NCBI GenBank assembly: GCA_963855995.1
Contig: OY979716.1
Location: forward strand, 23,736,283 to 23,800,282
Direction of reading: 5' to 3'
From: Muricea muricata
Lineage: Eukaryota; Cnidaria; Anthozoa; Malacalcyonacea; Plexauridae
Length of the DNA stretch: 64,000 bases
Part shown: positions 20,979 to 32,345 of the stretch, one piece after another
How the letters are laid out: every line of letters starts with the position of its first letter
Position numbering within the stretch: position 1 is the first letter of the stretch
Notes under the pieces: generated by a model
The model's input: only the letters and a program-made list of their open reading frames with translations
What the model was told of the DNA's origin: nothing
Databases searched by the model: none
Program-made: the position numbers and the translations under genes

Positions 20979-22094
20979 TTGGTCGCCCCCTCAGCAATTG
21001 CATCCACTATACACGATCTGCTAAACGACCGCAGTGAAACCTCAACGAATTGTAACGCTAACTTAAAGGAAATTAGGAATAAAAATGCATTAATTCGTAA
21101 ACATACCGATATTCACAATCGACAAAAACATAATAATAAGTTAGTTAACAACGGCGATATCCAAGATGTGCAAAGAATTCCAGTACGTATTACGCAGCGG
21201 AGTTACAAGAAGAATAAACCTAAAAGGAAATCCAACAGTAACATGCATCCTATTAGGCGTCATCGTTTGGGGTTTCACCGAATCTACGACAAAACATCAA
21301 AAACCTGGGCCAATCATCTGGATCTGATTCGCACAGTGACACACGAAACACTGGTTTTAACAGCACACAATTTATCTTGTCGAAAGAGATTGTCTGGCCA
21401 TAATCCTTATAACTGTATTTCTATCCCTTTACTACCAGCCACACAAACTTCTTTACCCTCCTTGTTCGTGTCAAACACTAGATCCCTCGTGAATAAAATT
21501 GAAGACCTAGAAATCGTAATTAAAAACGATGTCGATATTGCTTGTATTACGGAAACCTGGCTGACTGCTAATATCGCAGATCCAGTTGTTGATATAAGCG
21601 GCTATACAATAGTCCGTAAAGACCGTGCCATGCCTAAGCGAGGTGGTGGTGTCTGTGCCTTTGTAAAGTCATCCATAGGTTTTAGAACTATCGAAGAATT
21701 GGATAACCCATTATTTGAATGTCTTTGGTTGTATCTTCGTCCACCTAGACTCCCGCGTGGTTTCTCGTGCATAATTATTTGTATCATTTACCACCCCCCA
21801 CTCGACAATGAAGCTGGTTTGGCTGAGTATTTAATTTCATCATTAGATACTGTTCTTGATAAAATGCCAAACGCTAGAGTAATGTTAGTGGGTGATTTCA
21901 ACCGTTTCAATTTCCGGATACTGAGTAATAATTTTAATCTTCGTCAATTGGTAAAAGCCCCAACAAGAGGAAGCGCAACATTGGATTTAATTTTAACGAA
22001 CTTGTTCGAGCATTTTTGCAAACCTGACATCCTGGTCGGTATTGGACTAAGCGACCATAAATCGATACTTATCCGCCCGTTAATGCAAGTCTAG
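20979..22094 (+). CDS. LINE AP-like endonuclease domain, open frame
   Basis: A 371-codon frame. The N-terminal third is basic and Asn-rich. The endonuclease starts at about residue 158 with FVSNTRSLVNKIEDLE (catalytic Asn). It continues CITETWL (Glu), YTIVRKDRAMPKRGGGVC, CIIYHPP, VMLVGDFNRF (Asp, Asn) and SDHKSI (Ser-Asp-His). All signature residues are present, so this module looks intact although the frame ends before the reverse transcriptase. The enzyme nicks target DNA to prime reverse transcription. The frame has no good ATG at its start and probably continued from upstream sequence. Confidence 0.8.
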   Translation: MVAPSAIASTIHDLLNDRSETSTNCNANLKEIRNKNALIRKHTDIHNRQKHNNKLVNNGDIQDVQRIPVRITQRSYKKNKPKRKSNSNMHPIRRHRLGFHRIYDKTSKTWANHLDLIRTVTHETLVLTAHNLSCRKRLSGHNPYNCISIPLLPATQTSLPSLFVSNTRSLVNKIEDLEIVIKNDVDIACITETWLTANIADPVVDISGYTIVRKDRAMPKRGGGVCAFVKSSIGFRTIEELDNPLFECLWLYLRPPRLPRGFSCIIICIIYHPPLDNEAGLAEYLISSLDTVLDKMPNARVMLVGDFNRFNFRILSNNFNLRQLVKAPTRGSATLDLILTNLFEHFCKPDILVGIGLSDHKSILIRPLMQV

Positions 22095-22355
22095 AGGGAA
22101 AAGTCAAAAGTTATTTTTAGAAGTTCTGTAAAGCCATATATGAAAGTTGCGTTAGGAAGGTGGTTAACATCAACTGATTAATTCACATTCCTGGAAGCTC
22201 TCTCTTCGTGTTCTGAAAAGCTCGACGCGTTTCAATCGTTACTGAATTATGCAATAGATCTCTTCTTCCCGTTACTAAAAAGTAAGCAACATCCAAACGA
22301 TAAACCCTGGATAACCTTAGAACTCAGATCCTTAATCCAACAAAGGCAGCAAGCT

Positions 22356-23435
22356 ATGGATAAAGACCCGATAGCGTTTAGGAAATTGAGAAATAATGTT
22401 AATAGACTGAATAGCCGTCTTCGAAGCTCTTTTTTGGAAAAAAAAGTGAAGAATTGTGACGATGCAAGCTCGTGGTGGAAATCTCAAAAACAGCTCTCAG
22501 GTTCTTCTTCAAAAAAATCTGTATCATGTGTGATCGAAGCTGACAAAGAAATTAAGTCTACAGAATTGGCTAATACAATTAACAACAGGTTCTTGCTTGC
22601 TAACAATAGCCTTCCGCCATTACCTCTTCTGCATGCATAACGATTCGGACTTGGAAAATACGGAAGAAATTGCTCTGAAATATCAAATTTCCCCTGAAGA
22701 AGTTTATAAAGAATTAGTACATTTAAAACGCGGAAAGGCATCGGGGCCTGACAATCTACCCACGTGGATTTTAAAGGAATTTGCAATGGAACTGTCGTCA
22801 CCTGTCGCCCTAATCTTCAATGCTTCGATTCAAGAAATGTCAGTTCCAAATGTTTGGAAGTTAGCTGATGTTATACCAATCCCTAAACCAACCCAGTAAA
22901 AGAAATAGAAAAGGATCTACGGCCAATATCATTTTGTTGGACAGTTGTTCTCTCTAAAACAATGGAGCGCTTTGTCGTAAAGTGGATAACGTAACAAATT
23001 AGACAATTGACTGATCTGAACCAGTCTGGATCATTACCTGGTCTGTCAACAACACATGCCCTGTTATCGTTGGTCCATCACCTATATAAGGCTACTGACC
23101 AACGTGATCAATGTGTTCGCGTTTTACTTTTAGATTTCAGTAAGGCATTCCACCGAATAAACCATAATATTTTGTTAAGGAAGATGAGAGATATGGCCAT
23201 TGACCCTACCTTGATTGAGTGGGTAAGAAGTTTCTTACCCAATAGGAAACAGCGGGTAAGGATTGGTAGTTCAACTTCGTGTTACCAACAAGTACATGGT
23301 GGCGCCCCACAGGGAACCGTACTAGGTCCTATCCTCTTTATGATAATGATCAATGATTTATCAAAGAACTGGGAAAGCCAGTGGAAATATGTAGATGACA
23401 GAACTCTTTCGGAGACGGTTATTGTAAATGAGTAA
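22356..23435 (+). pseudogene. LINE reverse transcriptase, frameshifted
   Basis: Three overlapping frames are involved: 22356-22640, 22597-22899 (KRGKASGPDNLPTWILK, WKLADVIPIPKP) and 23007-23435. The last has LLLDFSKAFHRINHNILL (first catalytic Asp), GAPQGTVLGPILFMIMINDL, and YVDDRT in place of YADDTT. Stops occur at about 22640, 22899 and 23435, and the sequence between 22900 and 23007 is out of frame. The catalytic Asp pair is still present. Confidence 0.8.
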
Positions 23436-23489
23436 TCAGTTCTGCAATGTACTCTAGATGGAATAAATCTGTGGTGTGAAGAAAATGAT

Positions 23490-24027
23490 ATGGTCCTAAA
23501 CACCAGAAAGTGTAAGGAAATCCTAATCTGTTTTTTGAAAAAGAAACCCAACTTTCAACAACTGACCGTAAATAATTATCCTGTCGAACATGCAAATTCT
23601 GCAAAATTATTGGGTGTGATGCTTAGCAGTGACCTCATGTGGAATGAGCATGTATTATATATTGTTAAAAATCTTCGAGACGTCTCTACATGTTGCGTCT
23701 CTTAAAAAGAGCAAATGCAGACAAGAAAACGTTAATTACGGTACAGTATATAGAACATGTATTAGACCAATATTGGAATGTTGTAACCAAATTTGGCGTT
23801 TTAATATCCCAGAATATTTTTCAGATGACATTGAAAGGATTCAGCGTAGAGCTTTAAAAATTATCCACCCATCGCTGTCATATAACGAAGCACTAGTGGT
23901 CTGTAACATGTCAACCCTGTGCTTAAGACGTGAACAACTCTGTCGAACATTTTTCAAAAACAAGGTGGTCCCCAAGACCCAGTCCACTATCAGATTTGGC
24001 AGAGATTGCTGCAGATCCAGGATATGA
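23490..24027 (+). pseudogene. LINE reverse transcriptase, C-terminal region
   Basis: Two overlapping frames encode KLLGVMLSSDLMWNEHV, then YRTCIRPILECCNQIWRFN, ERIQRRALKIIHPSLSYNEA and LCLRREQLCRTFFK. This is the conserved thumb and C-terminal segment of CR1/jockey-type reverse transcriptases. One frameshift lies near 23690. Confidence 0.75.
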
Positions 24028-24548
24028 TCCACGTGCTGGAAGAAAATTTGAACCAATCAAATGTATGACAAATTGATTGACAAATCGATTTAAAAACTCT
24101 TCTATTCCATCGTCTGTTGAACAGTTTAATGCCTCTCGTACCTAGGTTTTAACTGACTATCGTATTTATGCATTTATTCAATAGTTATAGTAATTACTAT
24201 AAAACTCTTTGCTTGTCTTGTCCCGTTTTGCTCTGTTATTTAATATACTTTTAATGTTCTTAGTATCTATTGAGGTCTTTGACTTCTACTACCATTTTTA
24301 GGTTCTATTTTATATAATTTACATGTTAATACTAAATATGCATTAATGTGACTCTGGATGTATTTCAACTGTGTAGGTTACAAAATCCAAGATATTTTAA
24401 TAAAAGCATTTATTTATTTATTTATTTATACACCATGTAAAATAATATCCGTCACGGATCTCAATGACATGGATCAGACTATTCTCACCCAACTCTTGTA
24501 AATCGGTTAGGAATTTATTTAAGATAACGCTAAGTCGTCTTTTTACAG

Positions 24549-25171
24549 CTCTACCAGCAACATGTACATCATTACGAGAAAGAGATTCCTCCACTACAAG
24601 TGGAAACTACGTTATAACACCCAAAGAATATTCACCAGTTCAAGTATACTGTGACATGACCTCTAAGAGTGGTGTTGGTGTGACAGTGATTGGACATGAT
24701 AGCGAATCTGAAACCCTTGTGAATGGTTATGAAGACCGCAAATCTTACAAACGACCAATTCAATATGATCTAACCATGCAGCAAATTGTTGCCTTGATTA
24801 ATGAATCCACATCATGCGAGCAGTTTATTAGATATAAATGTTATAGTTCTACCATTTGGAATGCCAATGACCATCAAATGGCTGTCTGGCTGTCACGACA
24901 AGGACTAGCTATGAATTATTGGGGCGGCGCGGACGTCGACAGCGGAAAATGTGCATGTGGAATGAACAATACCTGTGCTGATAAAGCAAAAAGATGTAAT
25001 TGCGACAAGAATGACCCAGAATGGCGCGAAGACAGTGGATACTTGACAGACAAAAATACATTGCCTGTCACTGAGCTGAGATTTGGAGATACAGGCGGTG
25101 ACGACGAGGAAGGAGAGCACACGTTGGGAAAACTCCGATGCTGGGGACAAAAAGTCATCGAAAATGATTAA
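24549..25171 (+). CDS. CNTNAP-like gene, fibrinogen-like terminal exon
   Basis: The exon follows CTTTTTACAG in phase 1, which matches the EGF exon donor at 15265, and ends with TAA. It encodes about 206 residues: PVQVYCDMTSKSG near the start, then CEQFIRYKCYSS, MNYWGGADVDSGKCACGMN, CNCDKNDPEWREDSGYL and LPVTELRFGDTG, ending LRCWGQKV. This is the fibrinogen-related segment found in contactin-associated proteins (neurexin IV type), including the WGG...CACG and CNCD blocks. In animals these are cell-adhesion proteins at neuron-glia and septate junctions. No transmembrane helix follows, so this product may be secreted. The intron before it is 9,283 bp and full of transposons. Confidence 0.85.
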
Positions 25172-25309
25172 ATATGTTATCAAGTTTTCCAATTAATATC
25201 CATATCAATGTTTTTGTGGACATTATATAAAGTTGTACTTGTTGATAAAGATCAGTAGAAAAATTTGTCATGAAGTCATCTCATGAATCCAAACTAAAAT
25301 TGACAAACT

Positions 25310-25605
25310 TTTGAAATCGTAAAATTTATTATCACAGTTAGAAAGAGCATACTTAATTTAGTGAAATTCTAAAGTTTGGTTGGAAAGTATGGTAAACTGA
25401 AGAAGACAGAGTCCCGTGAAGTTTACGATACTTATATACTTTTTTATCAAGCGCAGAAAAGGCCTACCACATTGCAACATAGTGGTGAGCCTTTTCCACG
25501 CGTAATACAACATTTGCAAATTTCATTGGACTATGTTTTCCACTTTTATATAATATTTGGCAAGCCATTGGGATGCTCTTTCCAGCTTTACCAAAACATT
25601 TTCCC
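25310..25605. repeat. Foldback-like repeat related to 19595-19790
   Basis: AGAAAGAGCATAC at the left is mirrored by GATGCTCTTTCCAG at the right. The segment AAAGAGCATNCTNANTTTAGT and the internal ACGCGTAATACAA also occur at 19609-19770, so the same MITE family is present twice. The rest of 25172-26009 shows no gene. Confidence 0.45.
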
Positions 25606-26009
25606 AATTCAAATGTTTGAATGATCTATTGGTAAACTAAATTTTAAAATCCTCCTGCAAATCTAAATTTAATTGAAAACTGCAAATTTATATTTAAGCT
25701 GCACTATTTTTTTTTAATTTCTTATAGAGCTTGATTGTTTTCACAAGCTATATGAACACAGAAATATTCATATAGCATGTGACCGAGCTATCTGCCTGGC
25801 TTCTCCACCGATATTTTACCAGATATATAAACTTCTTGTTTATAATTTTCAGTATGATCTATGACCACGAAAATAATGTAGTTTCGTGATTAGCAATTTC
25901 TATTTAATACACCGAATTCGCCCGTTTGTCATCTTAGCCCAACTTCAGAGATTCTCCATGTAGATGGCGTTTCCTAAAGGTCTTCTAGCTTTTAAATACC
26001 CTATTATTA

Positions 26010-26328
26010 CAGTGCCTTTCATAATTACGCGGCCAAGACAAATTTGGCGCCAGTCTGAAACATGCGTTTTGGCTGCCGTCAATCAAAATTACGATAACTA
26101 CCGAATTATATCCGATCGACGACCCGTGCCGTATACTTCAAGATGGTAAGAGAATTTCCAAAATTTCTTCGTTGGAGAGTCGTCAATTTCGAAAGAAAGT
26201 GGAAAAAACAGTCGACCGTCGATCGGATTCTTTTCGGTAGTTATCGTAATTTTGATTGACGGCAGCCAAAACGCATGTTTCAGACTGGCGCCAAAGTTGT
26301 CATGGCCGCGTAATTATGAAAGGCACTG
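26010..26328. mobile_element. Tc1/mariner-type MITE, TA target site
   Basis: Inverted ends CAGTGCCTTTCATAATTACG and CGTAATTATGAAAGGCACTG lie directly inside TA dinucleotides at 26008-26009 and 26329-26330. The arms run about 120 bp with very few differences, for example GCATGTTTCAGACTGGCGCC. There is no coding capacity. Confidence 0.8.
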
Positions 26329-26598
26329 TAAAGCTTAAGTTTTTTACATCGCTATGCAACGTTTTAAAGAACGTTTATTTTAATCAACCAGATGACGTCA
26401 TGTCCGTCATTCATTTACAATCATCATAGAAACATTAGCATACTTGAAGCTACCGCGAAATGCTGAAATCATATTATATAGATAATTGTAGTAAACAGTT
26501 TGTGGTAACGTTAACTTGTTTAAAAATAGGCTTTTCCGGTAATTGCGGGAATACTACACAGAGAGGACATTCAGTATAGCGAGGTGTTATTATAGTGC

Positions 26599-26819
26599 AT
26601 GCCTGGTTCTTGCTGGTAACATAAGTACAGGCACAAGCCAAAACAAAAAAAAGGTAGTGAAATGTGCGACATGACCATGCAAAAGCACAAGCATAAGACT
26701 ACGAACGTGAGCTGAGAGAACAAAAGCAATTTGAAAGGAAAATCATTCTCCTTTGTCTTTAAAATCCTCAGACAAACATTTTCTTGTTTATGCTTATGTT
26801 TCTAGTGTGAACCAGCCTT
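26599..26819. mobile_element. Degenerate MITE
   Basis: Left end GCCTGGTTCTTGCTGGTAAC resembles the reverse complement of the right end, GGCTGGTTCACACTAGAAAC. CATAAG and ACAAG follow on both sides. Divergence is high and no TSD is visible. Sequence from 26820 to 27600 shows no gene. Confidence 0.35.
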
Positions 26820-27599
26820 CAGTCTTGCCTCCATGCAGTGGTGACTTAATTACCGAAAAGGTCTATTGTATGGGTAATCTTGTAGTGCTTGATTTGGATG
26901 ATAATATTTTGTAGTGGGTTATTTAGTATTTAATATTCGTAACAAGTGGTTGAATTAAAGTATCAATGCTTAACTTGCATACCACTTGTAGAGAAGTAGA
27001 TAATGTTTGTAGCAATTGCTAGTAGAATGTTTGTAGTGACTGGCAAGTGAATCCTCGCAGATGGTTGAGAGTCTTTGAAAGAGGAGTATTGTGAAAACAA
27101 GAGATATACCTAACTTGTATAAGTCTAAATTTAAAGCTTTTTGGATTAGAAAATAAATAGAAAATCACATATTACATCATTTATTACGTTATGTCAATTT
27201 TCCAAAATTATCAGGGAAAATCATTTCACAAACAGTTTGCAATTCACATTAGTCCTTTTTAGTTAGCAACCTTTCTTCTTTTTCTCTAATAAAGCCGCGA
27301 AAACGCGCATTAAATAATTTTTCCCACTTTTGCGTCTACGTTGCTAAGGGAGCATATATTAGTGAAAAATTGTTAAATTTTATCTGTTATAAAAATAAGG
27401 AACATAACAATGTGGCCAAGTCGCAATGTACAGACATATAGAAGTACTTCAAGCTGACTCCGGAGATGCGTAATATAACTTAGCTTCGTATGTTTATCAC
27501 TTCAATATGTTTTGACCAAGTCAAATCACTGAACACAAATGCACAATTACTTAAAGATCCTTCATCTGTGGTAGACATTCCAGTTGATGACCATCTAAT

Positions 27600-27950
27600 T
27601 CATATTAAGTTAAAATTTGAGATTTCCTTCTTGAAACATGCAATATCTCTGGCATTTTGACTTTTTAAACTCCATATCCCAGTCGAGACTCAATTTTTGT
27701 GTGCTGTTGATGTTAGCTTGGAGAACATTTTTTGCGCCAGGGAAGACAATGGATTTGTATAGTTTGTTTGTCATCAGCAAAAGAGCAATTGTACTTTGAA
27801 AGTGGATGTAGTTTTGGAATATCAATCACGTGGATTAGAAACAAGAGTGTATTGAGTATCGAACCTTGGAAAACACCTGATGTAATTAGCAGCCATTTTG
27901 AATATATACTACAAAGAACCACTTTTTTATGTCTTTATATAAGATAACTT
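27600..27950 (-). pseudogene. LINE reverse-transcriptase fragment
   Basis: On the minus strand GVFQGSILNTLLFLIHV (PQG box with Phe for Pro) and SFADDKQTI (ADD box) are separated by the usual spacing. They are followed by a frameshifted INSTQKLSLDWDMEFKKSKC. Neither end of the element is present. Confidence 0.65.
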
Positions 27951-28006
27951 CAAAATTTAACTACTAAACTACCGTCAAGGGAGAATGCAATACAATTATT
28001 ATCAGT

Positions 28007-28140
28007 TATAGACCCGAAGCGAGGGTGATTCGGCAAAATATTAACCCGAAGTGATGATATTTCCCGAGGGCTTTAGCCCGAGGGAAATATCATCACTGAG
28101 GGTTAATATTTTTCCGAATCACCCAAGCGGAGGGTCTATA
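28007..28140. repeat. Hairpin MITE-like palindrome
   Basis: TATAGACCC at the left and GGGTCTATA at the right bound arms of about 60 bases. The inner arms AGTGATGATATTTCCCGAGGG and CCCTCGGGAAATATCATCACT are near perfect around a CTTTAGC loop. Sequence from 28141 to 28835 has short repeated GGGAGATTCGGCCGAAT motifs near 28440-28500 and no gene. Confidence 0.6.
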
Positions 28141-28837
28141 AATGATATATTATACCGAAAATATAACTGTTCAAGTCCAGGACAACTTGTCAACATACCT
28201 TCGAGAATACGAGATTTCGTTTTTCACTCAAATAAACAATTTTTCCAAAGTTCTTTGCCAAATGGCATCAAGTAAATAGTGCTGAGTAATTTTGCCGTCT
28301 TTTGAACATCCTGTTTTGTAAAATTTCCAGTGAAACCACTTAAAAAACACCGTAGAATATCCATACACTCTTGTGTGCTCCTGCCATTTTTCATTGTTTT
28401 AATCGGCGCGTGTAGCTCTCGCGGGATGTCGCGTGAGATTCAAAAGTCGAATCTCCCGGGATATTCGGCCGAATCTCACGGGAGATTCGGCCGAATACCA
28501 TGCCTCGGGGAAAAAACCTAGGTCAGAATTTCCTATAGCATGGTATTCGCTGAAAAATACTATGGGCACGTGCTACTAATAGAACATTCTGATTGGACGA
28601 GCTAAGTATGAGGTATAATATAACAATAGATTTAATGTATTAGCAGTAGATGACTCAGTAGATGAAGCGGAACTGATTGTTCTATCATAAGGGATAACTT
28701 CCACTTTCACAAGTTTGCCTTCAACAAATTTACTCTCGATACCATATTCGATAATGGTAATAATTCTATGGCCTCCCGAACAAGAGGGCCTAATAACTCA
28801 ATCAAAGGGGATGCCGAGACTGTCGTTAGTGATGTTC

Positions 28838-29140
28838 AAACTAGCGCTTGTGACAACCTAGAGAGACTAATATTTATAATTGGTGACTCAATCATCAATC
28901 CCTAAAAATATCTAGAAAAACAGTAAAGAAGTATAAATTTGCAGGTAAAACGGCTAAGGAGATTTCTGAACAGCTGGACTTATAATGTGACTAAGGGAAA
29001 GCCCATCTCGTTTTATAATTCATGTAGGCACAAACAAGCTGCCCCCTGATACAGCGAAAACTGGCTCAACTAAAATTAGAAAACTTGCTATTTGCAGATC
29101 CTTAATAAATTCTCTTCTTGGCAATAATGTTATTGATGAC
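28838..29140 (+). pseudogene. SGNH-hydrolase-like domain, LINE ORF1 remnant
   Basis: Across three frames the plus strand reads LIFIIGDSIINP (GDS block), KYKFAGKTAKEISEQLDL, then FIIHVGTNKLPPDTA (GxN block). An esterase of the SGNH/GDSL type with these blocks occurs in ORF1 of many CR1-like LINEs. Stops and frameshifts mark it as dead. It directly abuts an integrase fragment on the other strand. Confidence 0.6.
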
Positions 29141-29244
29141 ACCAGGCGACAATTAGGTAAAAACATATTCCAAATAGAAAAAAACATCTTGAAATCCCAA
29201 GATATGGAATGATAAATACGACGCAAATTTAAATGGTTATATTT

Positions 29245-29560
29245 CGATCCTATTACAGAATCATCATGAGACCAAATGGTGATGGAAATTGAAAAGAGAC
29301 CCAAGCAATGCACTGCAAGACGATCAAAGGCATTTTCGACTGAGATGAGCTGGAGTGGGACTTTGTGTGTATTTCGTGGTGATTTCTTCACTGCACAGTC
29401 GACGCAACTCTTGCACCATTTGTAAATTTACGGAACATATTACGCCAGAAACAGCGACTACGGATCTTGCTATACGTCTTTTGTGTTCCTTGATGGGAAC
29501 CAGCGGTGACTTTGTCGTGAGTATAAACCAAAACTTCGTGCTTTAAAGTGTCTAAAATTA
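29245..29560 (-). pseudogene. LTR-retrotransposon integrase fragment (Ty3/Gypsy type)
   Basis: The minus strand encodes VYTHDKVTAGSHQGTQKTYS and FWRNMFRKF. After a frameshift it reads CKSCVDCAVKKSPR, completing an HHCC zinc-binding domain, then PLQLISVENAFDRLAVHCLG, the start of the catalytic core. The first catalytic Asp, expected in AVD, is His. The core is not continued. Confidence 0.7.
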
Positions 29561-30060
29561 TGAGTTGTGACAACCGCCATATGCAATAGCATGACGTTGA
29601 CCATCCAGGGTTTGGCACAGTGTGAAATCAATGGAAGTTGAAGAGGCGTCGGTGTTCATTTCCAATGGCAGAGAGAAACCAGGGTAAACCAAGATTGGTG
29701 GTGACGTAAGACATGATTTCAAGGTGTGAAAAATTTATTGCGAGAGTCGTCCCAATAAAAACCTACATACTTATTCATAAGCTTATGAGAAGGTGATGCT
29801 ATGAATGCAAGATTTTGCATGAATCTACGGGGATAGTTACCTATACCTAATTCTAAAAAACTTCTGACATCACGAAGGGAGCGTGGAACGGGAAATGTTG
29901 CGACTGACGTAACTTTACTAGGATAGGTAAGATAAGGTAAAAACTTTATTTTACTACGCTGACCCCTTCAGCAAGGGCTGATTTCCAAGGGGGGCGTAGT
30001 TTAGCAATCACATACATACATCTATTAAAAAAATAAGCTATTACAATATACAGACAATAC

Positions 30061-30690
30061 GTTACTACATGGGATATTTAAATGACAATAAAATGGAACT
30101 AAATGCAAAGAAAACTAAGGATATGTGGATATGCTTCCGTAAAGCGATGCGTGAACCTCCCAAATTAATGATAGGTAACAATGAAATCGAGAGAGTTGAA
30201 AATTTCAAATTTCTAGCGTTTGGCAACAAAATAACCTAAAATAGAACCGATGCATGTCTTCGAGATTATCCGTAAAGCTAACAAGAATCTCTACCATCTG
30301 AGAGAATGCAGACGATCGAAACTTCTTGTTGAAGTCGGACTTACGACCTATATCTCCAAAACTAGACCAATATTGGAGTATGCGTCACCGGTGTGGGGAG
30401 GCCTCCCTAAATATTTGGAGAAGGAAATTGAACAGGTGCAGATAAGAAGCATGAAAATCATTGGCCTTCCTAAAGATCATCTTCCCTCGCTTAAAGGAAG
30501 AAGTGATGAAGCCACCAGGAGGGAACTTCAAAAGATACAAAGAGACTCTGATCATCCATGTTTTAAATTATTACCAACAACCAAAACTCATAAATATAAT
30601 TTAAGAAATCAGGATAATGACTTGAATATGATCATATCGGGAACTGATCGGCATAAGAACTCTTTTGTTCCAAGAGCATGCCGTAACTGA
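30061..30690 (+). pseudogene. LINE reverse-transcriptase C-terminal fragment
   Basis: It begins DNKMELNAKKTKDMWICFRK and ERVENFKFL. After a frameshift near 30240 it continues open for 146 codons with YISKTRPILEYASPVW and EKEIEQVQIRSMKIIGLP, ending in a Arg/Asn-rich tail (YNLRNQDNDLN). This is the post-palm part of a CR1/jockey-type enzyme. A 3' UTR follows to about 30820. Confidence 0.7.
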
Positions 30691-30804
30691 ACTGTACATT
30701 TAATGTAGGTTAACGTTTTAATAGATATATTTTTATATAAGTATGAGTAATTAACCAAATATTATTGTAAATCCATTGTACTTTTAATGCTTTAGATGGA
30801 CCTC

Positions 30805-32345
30805 AAATAAAATATTAAAATGCACTTTAGGAGCATGAAATAAGTTATTTATGTTATGCCTTGATCCGATTAATAAATACTCAGTTTTGACAAGATTTAA
30901 TGATAATTATTTGCTATAGGCCATTGTTTGATATTTGCAAGATCCTGATTGATGGCCACCTCAGCACCAAGAACTGATTCACTAGAAGCAGTTAATGTAG
31001 TATCGTTTATATAGATTAAAAATAGAAGTGGACCAAGAATCGAACCTTGAGGAACTCCACACGTAACTGTTTTTGAACAGGACAATACGCCATTTACTCA
31101 GTACATCTGAGTTCTGTCTGTTAGGTAATTTCTTAAAAGATTCAACATAAAAGATCCCATGCCATACCTTTCTTTAATGGAATATCGTGATTATATTTAT
31201 CGTATCAAAAGCTTTTTGTAAGTCTGGAAATATATACTGCAATATTAATTTTATCACGGTCTATATTTAAAAACCATTCATTTGTGCTATCTAAAAGGGT
31301 TGATGCGTGAAAGGGTTGTTGAGTGGAGTGAAGCTGTCTAAAGCCAAATTGACGATCAGATAGCAAATTGTTTGAAACAAAATAATCATATAACTGTTCA
31401 TATACTAATTTTTCGAAGACTTTACTAATAGTAGATAAAATGGAAACAGGGCGATAATTATTAAACAAGTTTCGTAGACCACTTTTATGTAAGAGAATTA
31501 CTCTTGCTACTTTCCAATCAAAAGTAAGTGTCTCACTATAGATTGCTGTATTGAAAATCTTAGTTAAAGAATCAGAAATTACTGGAGCCGCAATACAAAA
31601 TATTTTGGCTGGAATTTTATGGATTCCAGTGGATTGATAAGGATTTAAAGACCGAAGCAATCCAACAACTTTTACCACAGAAATATCTAGGAATTTAAAA
31701 ACGTTTTTCGTTTTTGTTGTTGTTAATAATCCATAAAATTCGCGTCACTGTTTTCAATGGTGTTGGCAATATTAGGTCCAATTCTATTGACTTGACCGCT
31801 TTGAGAATTGATGCAATTTATTTCAGAGCTGCACTCTTGTTTGCGATTTAGGATTTTGTTAGCAGTTTTCCAAGCTTGCTTAGGATTGTTTTTGACACTC
31901 ACAAATTGTCTTTTATAATATGCTGATTTAGCTTCTCTTAATCAATGCTTGCGTTAAACGATTTCTGGATAACTTATCTGCGTTCCAGTAATATGCCGAA
32001 TTATTTTTTATAGCAAAAAGTTTGAGGCGATCTCGTTCACGTATTTGCAATTTAATTGAGCTGGTGAGCCAAGGCACGTTGGATTTATTTCATACGTTTT
32101 TTATTCTGATAGGTGCATGTTCGTTGAGAACTCTTGAAAAAAGCGTTTCCATGTTTCGCACTTCTTGTCAACACTAAAATCGCCATCACATAGATCCCAC
32201 CTTTGATCTTGTAAGTCATTTATGAAGCCTTCAGCATTGAAATGTTTAAAGCTTCGAATTTCAATTTTCTTATTGCGAATTTGATTAAGATGAACATTAA
32301 TTTTACGAATATTTAAGATCAAATAGTGGTCGAAATATATTTGTT
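30805..32345 (-). pseudogene. LINE reverse transcriptase with internal deletion
   Basis: From right to left on the minus strand: a linker (SFKHFNAEGFINDLQDQRWD), KNNPKQAWKTANKIL, LNPYQSTGIHKIPAKI, NNYRPVSILSTISKVFEKL and RQFGFRQLHST, then VPQGSILGPLLFLIYINDT. The next residues are TLTASSE, which normally follow YADD some 20 residues later. The catalytic ADD box is therefore deleted. The remnant continues NLVKTEYLLIGSRHN to about 30805. Several stops are present. Confidence 0.75.

Larger units (their letters stand above)
20141..24430 (+). mobile_element. Non-LTR retrotransposon (CR1/jockey-like), near full length, several frameshifts
   Basis: The order is an ORF1-like region (20141-20930), endonuclease (20979-22094), linker and reverse transcriptase (22356-23435), C-terminal region (23490-24027), 3' UTR and a (TTTA)n tail at about 24409-24428. 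It sits in sense orientation within the large intron of the CNTNAP-like gene. Stops and frameshifts between modules make it non-autonomous. The 5' boundary is uncertain and no TSD was resolved. Confidence 0.85.

Noticed and set aside
24905-25192. Minus-strand frames over the fibrinogen-like exon
   Set aside because: Antisense shadows of a strongly supported coding exon.
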